Source: GCA-003244245 sp049673305 (GTDB taxonomy: Bacteria; Actinomycetota; Actinomycetes; Mycobacteriales; Pseudonocardiaceae). Taken from it: a stretch of 64,000 nt of DNA. The notes beneath the pieces are model-generated. The model saw nothing but the letters and a program-made list of their open reading frames with translations, searched no databases and was not told the origin of the DNA. Of this stretch, positions 40,249-48,921 are shown in pieces. How positions within the stretch are numbered: position 1 is the stretch's first letter; each line of letters starts with the position of its first letter. The translations under genes and the position numbers were made by a program. The DNA lies in NCBI GenBank assembly GCA_049673305.1, contig JBATXM010000196.1, positions 18,986-82,985 of the forward strand. Direction: 5' to 3'.

Positions 40249-41175
40249 ATGACTGAGTCTCGGCTGCGCACGCTGGTGGCGTTGGCCGCCGCTGGATCGG
40301 TGCGCGGCGCCGCCAGCCGCCTGACGGTGACCGAGTCCGCCGTGTCGGCCTCGATCGGCGCGTTGGCACGGGAGCTTGGCGTGCCACTCGTGGAGCCGGT
40401 GGGCCGAGGGCTGCGACTGACCGCGTCGGGTGCCGTCTACGCCCGATACGCCCGCCGGGTCTTGGGATTGCTCGACGAGGGTGCGGCGGCTGCGGTCCAG
40501 GAGCTCGACCCGGAGCGGGGCCGGCTACGGCTCGCCGCGGTCACCACCGCCGGGGAGCACCTGCTGCCTGCCTTGCTGGCGGAGTTCCGCCGGCGGCATC
40601 CGAGAATCGCGCTGGCCCTGGAGGTGGCCCCCAGCGCGCAGGTGTGGGATCTGATCGGCGCCCACGAGGTCGATCTGGTCATCGCCGGAGCGCCGCCCTC
40701 GGGGGTCGAGGCGCGAGTGGTCGCTACCAAGCCCAACGAGCTCTTGGTCGTGGCGGCGCCCTCGGTCGCCGAGGCGTTTGACTGGGCGAGCACCCCATGG
40801 CTGCTGCGCGAGCAGGGGTCAGCTACCCGCACCAGGGTCGAGGCATACCTGAAGTCCCAGCACGTCGCACCACCCCGCCTGGTGCTGGGCTCCAACGGGG
40901 CGGTGGTGGCCGGCGCGGTGGCCGAGCTCGGGTGCACGCTGGTCTCCCGGGATGCCATCGTTGACCTGCTCTCCGACGGGCGCCTCGTCGGGGTGCCCAC
41001 TCCGGGAACCCCGCTGCGACGGCCGTGGCATGCCGTCGCCGGTGCCCACTCCGGCGCCTCCACCTGGCTGTTCGTCCGGCACTTGCACGCATCGGGTTGG
41101 CGACCACGCGGTGTGCGGCCTAGGCTCGATGGTGGCGGCGTGGACCAGCCCGTCGCGGCGAAGGGAGGGCCATGA
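40249..41175 (+). CDS. cbbR: CbbR, LysR-family regulator of the Calvin genes
   Basis: 308 residues from ATG 40249. LysR HTH at the N-terminus (RLRTLVALAAAGSVRGAASRL, TVTESAVSASIGALARELGV) and effector domain (RLRLAAVTTAGEHLLPALL, ELGCTLVSRDAIVDLLSDG). Divergent from cbbL, the classic cbbR position, so it probably activates cbbLSX in response to a Calvin-cycle metabolite. It overlaps the aldolase start by 4 bp, so the aldolase is co-transcribed with the regulator. Confidence 0.92.
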   Translation: MTESRLRTLVALAAAGSVRGAASRLTVTESAVSASIGALARELGVPLVEPVGRGLRLTASGAVYARYARRVLGLLDEGAAAAVQELDPERGRLRLAAVTTAGEHLLPALLAEFRRRHPRIALALEVAPSAQVWDLIGAHEVDLVIAGAPPSGVEARVVATKPNELLVVAAPSVAEAFDWASTPWLLREQGSATRTRVEAYLKSQHVAPPRLVLGSNGAVVAGAVAELGCTLVSRDAIVDLLSDGRLVGVPTPGTPLRRPWHAVAGAHSGASTWLFVRHLHASGWRPRGVRPRLDGGGVDQPVAAKGGP

Positions 41176-42152
41176 TCGAGGCGCTGCACGAAACCGCCCA
41201 GGCGATGGTGAGCCGGCCACGTGGCATTCTCGCGGCCGACGAGAGCATTGGCACCATGTCCTCCCGGTTGGCGAAAGCCGGGGTTGCGGTGACCGAGGAG
41301 AACCGGCGGGCCTACCGTGAGATGCTGATCAGAACGCCTGAGCTGCACAGTGGCATCAGCGGAGTGATCCTGTCCGACGAGACCTTCAACCAGAAGCTCG
41401 AGGATGGGCAGAGCTTCCCGCTTGCCCTGCACGCGCTGAACATCCTGCCGGGCATCAAAGTCGACACCGGCGCGAAGGATTTAGCCTTCTCGCCCGGTGA
41501 AAAGGTGACTGAGGGTTTGGACGGCCTGCGCGAGCGACTGAAGGATTACGCCTCACGCGGTGCCCGTTTCGCCAAATGGCGTGCCGTGATCACCATTGGT
41601 GATGGCAGGCCGACCCGACGCGCGCTGCGGGCGAATGCGCACGCGCTGGCGCGGTATGCCGCGCTGTGTCAGGAGTCGGTCGTGGTGCCCATCGTCGAGC
41701 CTGAGGTCTTGATGGATGGTGAGCACACCATCGAGCGGTGCGCCGAGGTGACCCGCTCGGCGCTGGAGTATGTGATGGCGGAGCTGGACGAGGCTGGGGT
41801 GGATCTCGCTGGCACCGTGCTCAAGCCCAATATGGTCGTGCCGGGTTCGGAATCGGGCCGCCACGCCAGCCCCGAGGAGGTCGCCGAGTGGACCGTGGCC
41901 ACGCTGCGGGCGGTGCTGCCGGAGTCGCTGGCCGGGGTCGCCTTCCTTTCCGGCGGTCAGTCCCCGGAGGTGGCCACCGCGAACCTGGCCGCGATGCAGA
42001 AGCACGAGACACCGTGGCCGCTGACCTTCTCCTTTGGGCGGGCGTTGGTCGCCCCGGCCCTGGAGGCCTGGCACGGGGATCCCAGCCTGGTCGCTGCGGG
42101 CCAGCGGGCGCTGGCCGACCGGGTCGAGCCCAACTCAGCCGCAGTGTCGTGA
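41172..42152 (+). CDS. Fructose-bisphosphate aldolase, class I
   Basis: 326 residues, metal-independent Schiff-base aldolase. Motifs: RPRGILAADESIGTMSSRL, GVILSDETFNQKL, VVVPIVEPEVLMDGEHTIER, and LAGTVLKPNMVVPG with the Schiff-base Lys. It splits or forms fructose-1,6-bisphosphate and sedoheptulose-1,7-bisphosphate. Start overlaps the cbbR stop. Its place in the cbb locus points to use in the Calvin cycle rather than only in glycolysis. Confidence 0.95.
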   Translation: MIEALHETAQAMVSRPRGILAADESIGTMSSRLAKAGVAVTEENRRAYREMLIRTPELHSGISGVILSDETFNQKLEDGQSFPLALHALNILPGIKVDTGAKDLAFSPGEKVTEGLDGLRERLKDYASRGARFAKWRAVITIGDGRPTRRALRANAHALARYAALCQESVVVPIVEPEVLMDGEHTIERCAEVTRSALEYVMAELDEAGVDLAGTVLKPNMVVPGSESGRHASPEEVAEWTVATLRAVLPESLAGVAFLSGGQSPEVATANLAAMQKHETPWPLTFSFGRALVAPALEAWHGDPSLVAAGQRALADRVEPNSAAVS

Positions 42153-42180
42153 CAGCGGTGTCGTGACAGCGGGTGGCGGG

Positions 42181-42840
42181 TCAGCGGAAGAGGCCCTCGC
42201 GCAGCGCCGTTGCCACCGCCGCCGCCCGGTCGGTCACTTCCAGTTTGCGGTAGATGCCGCGCACGTGGCTCTTGACCGTTTCCTCGCCGACCACCAGTTC
42301 GGTGGCGATGGCCCGGTTGGATGAGCCGGCCACCATCAGCGCGAGCACCTGGCTCTCCCGTGGGGTCAGGCCCAGATGCGCGCCAGGCCAGTATTCGCCG
42401 GCTTGGAGCCGGGCAGCGGAGGCCCCGGCCCGGGCGCTGAGGCCGTCATCGATGACCACGGTGCCCGCATGCACCCGGTGCAGTTGTTCGACCAACTCCG
42501 GGCCGTCGATTCGCTTGAGGAGATAACCCGCCGCTCCCGCCTGCATGGCTTGGAACAGGTACTGCTCGTCGTCGTAGACGGTGAGCAGGACGACCCGACG
42601 CCCGGGGGAGTCCTGCACCAGGTCGCGGCACAGGTCCAGCCCGCTCTCCCCGCCCAACCGCACGTCCGCAAGGACGATGTCGGGGTTCAGCCCAGCCACG
42701 ACCCGTCGCGCGGTCGCCGCATTCGCGGCTTCGCCGACCACTCGCACGTGCCCAGCGAACCGACTGAGCATAGCTTTGAGGCCAGTCCGAACCATCTCAT
42801 GGTCATCGACCAGGACCACGCGGAGCGGCTGGTCTTCCAT
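42181..42840 (-). CDS. NarL/LuxR-type response regulator (orphan)
   Basis: 219 residues. REC domain with acidic VLVDDHEMVRTG, phospho-acceptor Asp 59 in IVLADVRLGGE and Lys in GYLLKRIDG; C-terminal LuxR HTH (LTPRESQVLALMVAGSSNRA, IATELVVGEETVKSHV). No histidine kinase gene adjoins it. It lies between the aldolase and phosphoribulokinase genes on the opposite strand, so it might tune carbon fixation, but no direct evidence is visible. Confidence 0.93.
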   Translation of the reverse strand: MEDQPLRVVLVDDHEMVRTGLKAMLSRFAGHVRVVGEAANAATARRVVAGLNPDIVLADVRLGGESGLDLCRDLVQDSPGRRVVLLTVYDDEQYLFQAMQAGAAGYLLKRIDGPELVEQLHRVHAGTVVIDDGLSARAGASAARLQAGEYWPGAHLGLTPRESQVLALMVAGSSNRAIATELVVGEETVKSHVRGIYRKLEVTDRAAAVATALREGLFR

Positions 42841-43033
42841 GCGCTGAGTGTAAGCAGCTTACGCGGCCTGGTCGCCTGACACGGTGTGGTGACAAGGTGC
42901 GAAAACGGATTCCCCTCGCCTTTCCCTCTCGGAGGGGACGCCGGGCGGCGGCCGACGTGCTTACCCTCAGGTACGGCGCTGTGAGCCTCGTTGGCGGCTT
43001 TGCGGAAAACTTGCGGAGAAAAGGGGTGTTATC

Positions 43034-43972
43034 GTGCCCGATAAGTTGTTGCGAATGGAGCGAGCCGGGTTCAGCACGTCGCGGCCGGTGATGCTCGCGA
43101 TCGCCGGAGACAGCGCTGCGGGGAAGACCACGCTGACCAAGGGCCTGGTGGACGCGCTGGGCGCCGATCGGATCACCTCCCTGTGCGTGGATGACTATCA
43201 TCGCTATGACCGGCAGGAACGCAAGGGACTGCCATTCACCGCGCTGCACCCGGACTGCAATTACGTGCAGATCATGGAGCAGCACCTGCAGCTGCTGGCC
43301 ACCGGCCAGCCGGTGCTCAAGCCGGTCTACGACCACCACACCGGTCAGCTCACCCGACCCAAACTCATCGAGCCCACCGAGTTCGTGATCGTGGAAGGCC
43401 TACTGCCGCTGCACACCCGGCTGGCCCAGGCGTGCTTCGACATCACCGTGTACCTCGACCCGCCCGAGCACATCCGCCGCGACTGGAAAGTCAAGCGGGA
43501 CACCACCAAGCGTGGCTACACCCCCGAACAGGTGCTGGCTGAGCTCGACAAGCGGGAGCCGGAGTCCGAGAAATTCATCCGCCCACAACGATCCGCCGCC
43601 GATATCGTGGTCCGGTTCGGCCCCATTGAGGTCCGTGATGACCCGCCGGACACCCCGCTGTCCGCTGAGCTGACGTTGCGCCCGACGATCCGCCACCCCG
43701 ACCTCACGGGGGTATTCCGGGAGTCTGACCGGCGCGCCATGCACCTGCGGCTGGACCGTGACGAGGACGGCAGGCCGGTGGAGGCGCTGCACGTGCACGG
43801 GTACGTGTCTCGGGAGGAGAGCCGGCTGCTGGAAAAGGCGATCTGGACCAAGCTCGACACCGAAACGGAGCTGCCATCCTCGTTAGGCCAGATCGATGAG
43901 GGCACCCGCAGTGAACCACTGGCGATCACCCAGCTGTTGCTGCTCTATCACCTGCTCGACTCCGTCCGCTGA
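43034..43972 (+). CDS. prk: Phosphoribulokinase
   Basis: 312 residues, GTG start with GGAGAAAAGG upstream. Walker A AIAGDSAAGKTTLTKGL (about residue 23), VDDYHRYDRQERKGLPFTAL and the Walker-B-like EFVIVEGLLPLHT, with the RDTTKRGYTPEQVLAEL catalytic region. It phosphorylates ribulose-5-phosphate to the RuBisCO substrate. Together with cbbLSX, cbbR and the aldolase this gives the two Calvin-specific enzymes in one locus. It is followed by three 20-bp iterons. Confidence 0.95.
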   Translation: MPDKLLRMERAGFSTSRPVMLAIAGDSAAGKTTLTKGLVDALGADRITSLCVDDYHRYDRQERKGLPFTALHPDCNYVQIMEQHLQLLATGQPVLKPVYDHHTGQLTRPKLIEPTEFVIVEGLLPLHTRLAQACFDITVYLDPPEHIRRDWKVKRDTTKRGYTPEQVLAELDKREPESEKFIRPQRSAADIVVRFGPIEVRDDPPDTPLSAELTLRPTIRHPDLTGVFRESDRRAMHLRLDRDEDGRPVEALHVHGYVSREESRLLEKAIWTKLDTETELPSSLGQIDEGTRSEPLAITQLLLLYHLLDSVR

Positions 43973-43980
43973 CGGTAGAC

Positions 43981-44084
43981 GGTGCACAAGCATCCATAAG
44001 CGCCCGCGAAACCACCCCGAAAGGTGCACAAGCATCCATAAGGCCGTCCGGGGGCGGGTGAAAAGGTGCACAAGCATCCATAAG
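43981..44084. repeat. Three exact 20-bp iterons, 42-bp period
   Basis: GGTGCACAAGCATCCATAAG occurs at 43981-44000, 44023-44042 and 44065-44084. The 22-bp spacers differ in sequence but each ends in two to four A. The period equals four helical turns, so all copies face the same side of DNA. They lie just after phosphoribulokinase in a gene-free gap. Three units with 22-bp spacers are too few and too short for a normal CRISPR array; binding sites for a protein, or a small RNA template, are more likely. Confidence 0.85.
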
Positions 44085-44114
44085 ACCCTGCACGGGCGCG
44101 GGTGGTGGGGGCGT

Positions 44115-44360
44115 TCAGTGGGGTGCCCAGACGCTGGAGGCGTCCCAGAGCATGCCGGCCAGCTGCTCGGCTTCTTGGCGGGTCAGCACGACTGTGGTCG
44201 TGATCCTTCCGTTGCCGGTGAGCCACACATGCCCAGCCCCACCCACGCCCTTCCGGGTGACGATCAGGGTGGTGGGTTCACCCTCCAGCATCTGGGCCCG
44301 CAACATCGCGCGGAACGTCTCGTCTGGGGCAGGGGTGCATCCGTCTGGTTTGTCGTTCAT
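44115..44360 (-). CDS. Small protein of unknown function
   Basis: 81 residues from ATG 44360 (MNDKPDGCTPAPDETFRAML). The middle is beta-rich (PTTLIVTRKGVGGAGHVWLT, GRITTTVVLTRQEAEQLAGM) and resembles small actinobacterial proteins found beside helix-turn-helix/TPR regulators. A longer frame upstream is open but overlaps the divergent regulator. No named domain. Divergent from the gene at 44518. Confidence 0.65.
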   Translation of the reverse strand: MNDKPDGCTPAPDETFRAMLRAQMLEGEPTTLIVTRKGVGGAGHVWLTGNGRITTTVVLTRQEAEQLAGMLWDASSVWAPH

Positions 44361-44517
44361 GGTGGGTAAGGCAACCGGAGTGAGCGGTAGACCGGAAGTG
44401 GTGCACGAGGTGCGTTTCGGTGCCCGTGGTGCCCACCAGCCGCGTCCCGGTTCCCTCCCGGGGGCCAGCGCGTTACGGTGCGGTACCACCAGCCAATGAC
44501 GATCACGGACACTGGGG

Positions 44518-45891
44518 ATGATGGACTCACCTGGCGCGCTCGCTGCCGTGCTCACCGAGTTGGGCTGGAAGCCCGAGGTGCTGGCTCGGCGGCTGAACAG
44601 CGTCGCCACCGTGCACGGGCGTCCCGAGCGGGTGCACGCCAAGACGCCCTACAAGTGGCTGCGCGGTGATCGGCCGCGCTCTCCGTGGCCCGCGCTGATC
44701 GCCGCGCTGGTGTCCGACGAGATGGGGCGCTCCATCACCGCCGCCGATCTGGGTTGGGGTGGTGATGACGTCGAGGTGGTCTCGGCGATCAGTGGGTTGG
44801 TGTTGCCCTGGACTGTGGCCGGGAGCTTGCACGCGGTGCGGGTGGTGACCGATGCTGGGAGGATGGACCGGCGGATTCTGCTGACGTTGCTGGGTGCCGC
44901 GTCGTGCGTGCCCGCCCACGAGTGGTTGATCGCCCGCCCTGACGCCGGGGTGGCTCGCGCATCCGGCTCACCACTGCCGATCGGGGTGGTCGATCACCTC
45001 GATGACATCGCCGGCCGGTTGCGCCGGATGGATGACCAGCTTGGCGGCGACACGCTGCTGCCGTTGATCCGCGTGAATCTGCGGTACGTGCAGGGCCTGC
45101 TCGACCAGCGTCGCTACTCCGATGCGGTCGGGCGCCGACTGCACGCTAACGCCGGAGAATGGATGCGTTTGGCCGGCTGGTCCGCATGGGAGGGTGGGCA
45201 CAATCCACAGACCCAGCGGTACTGGGTCGCCGCGCTGCACGCCGCGCACGCCGCCGGGGACCGGGCACTGGGCGCCAATGTCGTGGCACTCATGTCCGCG
45301 CTGGCCAAAGACCTGGGCCAGATCCGGGAGGCGGTCACGCTGGCCGAGACCGCCCGAGCGGGTTACCCCGGGGCCTCGCCCCGGGTCGCCGCGCTGCTCG
45401 ATCTGCGCGCGGCCGAGGCGCATGCTTGTGACCGCGCGGTCACCGAGTGCCGCCGCGCCCTGGACACCGCCTTTGACCGGCTCGGCGACACCCCCGGATC
45501 CTCGGGTGAGCCAGACTGGTGCTACTGGATCGATGAGGCCTCGGCTCACGGCTTTGCCGGCCGCTGTTACCTGCACGTGCAGGACTGGGGCCGGGCCCGG
45601 CAGCACTTGCGCACCGCGTTGCAGCTGCGAGACCCCAGCTACGCCCGCGACGGCGCGCTGGACCACATCAAGCTCGCCACCACCTACCTGCGCCAGGACC
45701 AGCCTGAGGTCGAGCACGCCGTTACCCTGGCCACCCGCGCGGTGCAGACCCTCACCGGTGAGGTCGACTCCACCTACGTCGTCGGCCACCTCGCCTGGCT
45801 CCTCGGCGACTTCGCCCCCTACCGGCGACGGCCCGCCGTCCGCCAATTCACCGAGCAGGCCGCCGGACTCCGCACCTCGGCCGCTGTCTGA
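44518..45891 (+). CDS. HTH/TPR regulator of the NsdA-like actinobacterial type
   Basis: 457 residues. The N-terminus (LAAVLTELGWKPEVLARRLN, RVHAKTPYKWLRGDRPRSPW) looks like a degenerate helix-turn-helix found in actinobacterial sporulation/antibiotic regulators. The rest is a TPR-like helical solenoid (WYWIDEASAHGFAGRCYLHV-type repeats, LRTALQLRDPSYARDGALDH). Such proteins (for example NsdA of Streptomyces) modulate development. A start at 44518 or 44521 is possible. It is divergent from a small gene and converges with the ArsA pair. Confidence 0.72.
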   Translation: MMDSPGALAAVLTELGWKPEVLARRLNSVATVHGRPERVHAKTPYKWLRGDRPRSPWPALIAALVSDEMGRSITAADLGWGGDDVEVVSAISGLVLPWTVAGSLHAVRVVTDAGRMDRRILLTLLGAASCVPAHEWLIARPDAGVARASGSPLPIGVVDHLDDIAGRLRRMDDQLGGDTLLPLIRVNLRYVQGLLDQRRYSDAVGRRLHANAGEWMRLAGWSAWEGGHNPQTQRYWVAALHAAHAAGDRALGANVVALMSALAKDLGQIREAVTLAETARAGYPGASPRVAALLDLRAAEAHACDRAVTECRRALDTAFDRLGDTPGSSGEPDWCYWIDEASAHGFAGRCYLHVQDWGRARQHLRTALQLRDPSYARDGALDHIKLATTYLRQDQPEVEHAVTLATRAVQTLTGEVDSTYVVGHLAWLLGDFAPYRRRPAVRQFTEQAAGLRTSAAV

Positions 45892-45910
45892 ACGCCGCTG
45901 TCTGAACGCC

Positions 45911-47071
45911 TCAGTCCCGGCTGACCGCGAGTTGCTCCCCGGCGAGCAGCTTGCCGATGCTGCGCAGTGCCGGCAGATCGTGCACGTCGGCGGCTAGTGC
46001 CGGTACCTCGACGACTGCGACCGCCGGATGCGCGTGACGGAACCGGGCCAGCAGCCGGCGTTCCCGCCCGGCCAGGGCGACCCGGTCGGCGTGCAACCGC
46101 AGCACCGCCGCAGCCAGCGCAGCGGCTGGGCCCGCTGCTTCCAACGCATCAGCCACCGTCTCGGCCTGCGCCGCCGGCAGGTCGGCGAGCACCGGATGGG
46201 TTCGGTTGAGCACCAGCCCGGCCAGGGGCATCGATTCGGTGACCAATCGGTCCACGAAGTAGGCCGCCTCGCGCAGTGCGTCGGTCTCCGGAGTGGCGAT
46301 CACCACAAACGCCGTTCCCCGAGCGCGGAGCAGCTCGTAGGTTGTGGTGGCGCGCTCCCGAAACCCGCCGAACATGGTGTCGAAAGCCTGCACGAACGCC
46401 GAGGCGTCAGCCACCATCTGCCCACCCAGGATCGTCGAGATCGTCCTGGTGAACAGCCCGAACCCAACACCCACCAGCCGCCGTACGCTGCGACTACCGG
46501 CCCGCGCTGGGCCAGACAACAGCCGGATCATCCGCCCGTCCAGGAATGCGGACAGCCGCTGCGGGGCATCCAGGAAATCCAGCGCGGAGCGCGAGGGCGG
46601 GGTGTCCACCACGACGAGATCCCACTTACCAGCCGCCACCAGCTGCCCCAGCTTCTCCATGGCCATGTACTCCTGGGTGCCGGAGAACGATGAGGAGATG
46701 GCCTGGTAGAAGGGGTTGGTGAGGATGTGGGTGGCTCGCTCGGGGCTTGCGTGCGCCTGCACCATCTCATCGAAGGTTCGTCGCATGTCCAGCATCATCG
46801 CGTGGAGCTGGCCGCCGGCTACCTCGATCTGCTCGGTGGGTGCCACCAGGCGGGGATTGTTGGTCAGCTCCGGTAACCCCAGCGACTGAGCCAGCCGTCG
46901 CGCCGGATCGATCGTGAGCACCACCACCGACCGACCGCGCTCGGCTGCCCGCAGCGCCAGCGCCGCCGCCATCGTCGTCTTGCCCACCCCGCCCGCACCG
47001 CAGCACACCACCAACCGAGTGGCCCGGTTGCCCAGCAGCGCGTCGATGTTCAACGGCAGCGGCGGCCTCAT
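45911..47071 (-). CDS. ArsA/GET3-like ATPase (Rv3680-like)
   Basis: 386 residues with the deviant Walker A VCCGAGGVGKTTMAAALALR (signature Lys about residue 30), LTIDPARRLAQSLGLP and WDLVVVDTPPSRSALDFLD. This is the ArsA/GET3 fold. In M. tuberculosis the paired Rv3679-Rv3680 proteins form a complex thought to work like a bacterial Get3, not an arsenite pump. The start overlaps the stop of the first ArsA gene (ATGA), so the two subunits are made together. Confidence 0.92.
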   Translation of the reverse strand: MRPPLPLNIDALLGNRATRLVVCCGAGGVGKTTMAAALALRAAERGRSVVVLTIDPARRLAQSLGLPELTNNPRLVAPTEQIEVAGGQLHAMMLDMRRTFDEMVQAHASPERATHILTNPFYQAISSSFSGTQEYMAMEKLGQLVAAGKWDLVVVDTPPSRSALDFLDAPQRLSAFLDGRMIRLLSGPARAGSRSVRRLVGVGFGLFTRTISTILGGQMVADASAFVQAFDTMFGGFRERATTTYELLRARGTAFVVIATPETDALREAAYFVDRLVTESMPLAGLVLNRTHPVLADLPAAQAETVADALEAAGPAAALAAAVLRLHADRVALAGRERRLLARFRHAHPAVAVVEVPALAADVHDLPALRSIGKLLAGEQLAVSRD

Positions 47072-48090
47072 CGCACCCCCTGCTCGCGGAGCGCTTCGGC
47101 GAGCTCGTATACCCCGCCGAGATCGACTCCATCCCCCCCGACGTCGGTGAGCTCGGGCAGCTCGATCAGGGGCATGCCGGCGTCGGCGAGCCTGACCCGA
47201 GCCTGCTGCTCGGCGTTCACCCGCACCGCATGTTCCACGGTCTCGGCGACCAAGCCCTCGAGCACGGCCGAGTCCAGGTCCAGGCCGGCGGCGAGTAGCC
47301 CGGCGCGAACCCGGTCGGCATCGACCTGGCCGTTGGCCGCAGCGTGCACCGCCTGAGCGGGCAACCGGGAGGGTCGCGCCCGGTTGATCAGTACCGCACC
47401 CGGACGCAGGTCCGCCAGATCCAGCTCCGTGACGGTCTCCAAAGTTTCGGCCACCGGCAAGTCCTCCAGCAAGGTGACCACGTGTACCGCGGTGTCCGCC
47501 GAGTGCAGCAGCTGCACCACTCCCTTGCTCTGGCTGTGGATCGGGCCCACCTTGGCCAGCTCGGCCATGGCTCTGGTGACGTCGAGAAACCTCACCACCC
47601 GCCCGGTCGGTGGAGCGTCCAGCACTACCGCGTCGTAGGCGTGGACGCCCTTGGTTGCTCGGGTGGTGGCCTCCTTCACCTTGCCCGTGAGCAGCACGTC
47701 TCGCAGCCCTGGTGCGAGCGTGGTGGCGAACTCGATCGCGCCCATCCGGCGCAGGGTCCGGCCCGCGAAGCCCAAGTTGTAGAACATCGCGAAATACTCC
47801 ATCAGGGCTTCCTCGGCGTCCACCGCCAGCGCCCGGACCTCGCCGCCGCCGGGGGCGACCGCGATGCGCCGTTCCTGGTAGGGCAGCGGGGCGGTGTCGA
47901 ACAGATGCGCGATGCCTTGGCGTCCCTCGACTTCCACCAGCAGGGTTCGTCCGCCCCCCGTGGCCAGCGCCATAGCCAGCGCGGCGGCGGCCGTCGTCTT
48001 GCCGGTCCCACCCTTGCCCGTGACGACGTGCAGGCGAGCCCGCACCAGCTCATCAGACCACACAGCCGTGAGCCTAGGCTGCACGCTCAT
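47068..48090 (-). CDS. ArsA/GET3-like ATPase (Rv3679-like)
   Basis: 340 residues from ATG 48090. Walker A LHVVTGKGGTGKTTAAAALA (about residue 25), LLVEVEGRQGIAHLF and YDAVVLDAPPTGRVVRFLDV. Partner of the next gene in the operon. Its ATG overlaps the ATG of the divergent DUF4177 gene through the palindrome CATG (48088-48091), so the two divergent starts share bases and both leader regions lie inside the opposite gene. This layout is also seen around Rv3679/Rv3678A in mycobacteria. Confidence 0.92.
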   Translation of the reverse strand: MSVQPRLTAVWSDELVRARLHVVTGKGGTGKTTAAAALAMALATGGGRTLLVEVEGRQGIAHLFDTAPLPYQERRIAVAPGGGEVRALAVDAEEALMEYFAMFYNLGFAGRTLRRMGAIEFATTLAPGLRDVLLTGKVKEATTRATKGVHAYDAVVLDAPPTGRVVRFLDVTRAMAELAKVGPIHSQSKGVVQLLHSADTAVHVVTLLEDLPVAETLETVTELDLADLRPGAVLINRARPSRLPAQAVHAAANGQVDADRVRAGLLAAGLDLDSAVLEGLVAETVEHAVRVNAEQQARVRLADAGMPLIELPELTDVGGDGVDLGGVYELAEALREQGVR

Positions 48091-48244
48091 GACCACATGG
48101 GAGTACGCCACCGTGCCGCTGTTGACGCATGCCACCAAGCAGATCCTCGACCAGTGGGGAGCTGATGGTTGGGAGCTGGTCACCGTCATGCCTGGGCCGA
48201 CGGGAGAGCAGCTGGTGGCCTACCTCAAGCGCCCGAAGTCGTGA
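48089..48244 (+). CDS. DUF4177 small protein (Rv3678A-like)
   Basis: 51 residues, MTTWEYATVPLLTHATKQIL then LDQWGADGWELVTVMPGPTG: the DUF4177 signature (WEYatvPl.., ql..wGadGWELv). It overlaps the RidA-like gene by 4 bp. Conserved between ArsA-like and RidA-like genes in actinobacteria. Function unknown. Confidence 0.85.
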   Translation: MTTWEYATVPLLTHATKQILDQWGADGWELVTVMPGPTGEQLVAYLKRPKS

Positions 48245-48696
48245 GCTGGTCGGCCCGGCTGGCCGAGCTGGGGTTGGTGTTGCCGCCGGTGGCCGCTCCG
48301 GCCGGGGTGTACCTGCCTGCGGTGCGCAGCGGCTCCCTGGTGTTCACCGCAGGCCAGCTCCCGCTGGTCAACGGCACGCTGGCGGCCACCGGCACGCTCG
48401 GAGCTGAGATCGGTACCGAGCGCGGTCGGGAGCTGGCCCGAACCTGCGTGCTCAATGCGTTGGCTGCGGTGGACGATCTGGTTGGGCTCGACGCGGTGGT
48501 CCGGGTGGTGAAGGTAGTGGGATTCGTGGCTTCGGCACCCGGGTTCACCGCCCAGCCCGTTGTGCTCAACGGCGCATCCGAGCTGCTCAGTGACGTGTTC
48601 GGCGCAGCGGGAGCGCACGCCAGGTCCGCCGTCGGGGTCGCCGAGCTACCCTTGGGCGCCCCGATCGAAGTGGAGCTGATCGTCGAAGTCTCCTGA
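48241..48696 (+). CDS. RidA-family enamine/imine deaminase (Rv3678c-like)
   Basis: 151 residues from GTG 48241. RidA fold: GSLVFTAGQLPLVNGTLAAT, CVLNALAAVDDLVGLDAVVR and the terminal ARSAVGVAELPLGAPIEVEL with the conserved Arg that holds the substrate carboxylate. RidA proteins hydrolyse reactive enamines/imines made by PLP enzymes. Coupled to DUF4177. In mycobacteria Rv3677c (a beta-lactamase-fold protein) and crp follow; here an island intervenes before crp. Confidence 0.9.
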   Translation: MSWSARLAELGLVLPPVAAPAGVYLPAVRSGSLVFTAGQLPLVNGTLAATGTLGAEIGTERGRELARTCVLNALAAVDDLVGLDAVVRVVKVVGFVASAPGFTAQPVVLNGASELLSDVFGAAGAHARSAVGVAELPLGAPIEVELIVEVS

Positions 48697-48702
48697 GCCG
48701 GG

Positions 48703-48921
48703 TTACACCGCGACGATCTCAAGGTGCTGCTCCAGGCCTGTGAAGTCCGCACTGTTTCGGGTGTAGAGCCGAGCGCTGTGCACGTGGGCAGCGGCCGCGA
48801 TGAGCAGGTCCATGACCCGGAAGCGGGGTTGGCGGCCGTGCTGGGCCATCGCCGTCGCGAGCATGCCGTAGCTCGCCGTCACCGCGTCGTCGACGCTGGT
48901 GTCCAGCACCGCGCGCATCAA
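48703..48921 (-). pseudogene. C-terminal fragment of a VapC-type PIN toxin
   Basis: 72 residues; the last 40 (FRVMDLLIAAAAHVHSARLY then TRNSADFTGLEQHLEIVAV) match the C-terminal half of PIN-domain toxins, with the D-x2-IAA helix and TRNxxDF active-site motif. The N-terminal strand with the first catalytic Asp (usually in a LLDTS motif) is not in place and no VapB antitoxin is present. It is therefore most likely an inactive remnant at the left edge of the island. Confidence 0.7.

Noticed and set aside
43981..44084. CRISPR array
   Set aside because: Only three units of 20 bp with 22-bp spacers, no leader and no cas genes; the Cas4-like nuclease at 17.9 kb is far away and paired with an EEP gene.
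43896..44369. Protein with CTSIHK repeats across the iterons
   Set aside because: The repeat is read as peptide only because 42 is a multiple of three; no start signal, and the frame overlaps the end of phosphoribulokinase and an opposite gene.
45911..48090. Arsenite efflux system
   Set aside because: The ArsA pair lacks arsB/arsR and has the actinobacterial Rv3679-Rv3680 context; a GET3-like role is more likely.
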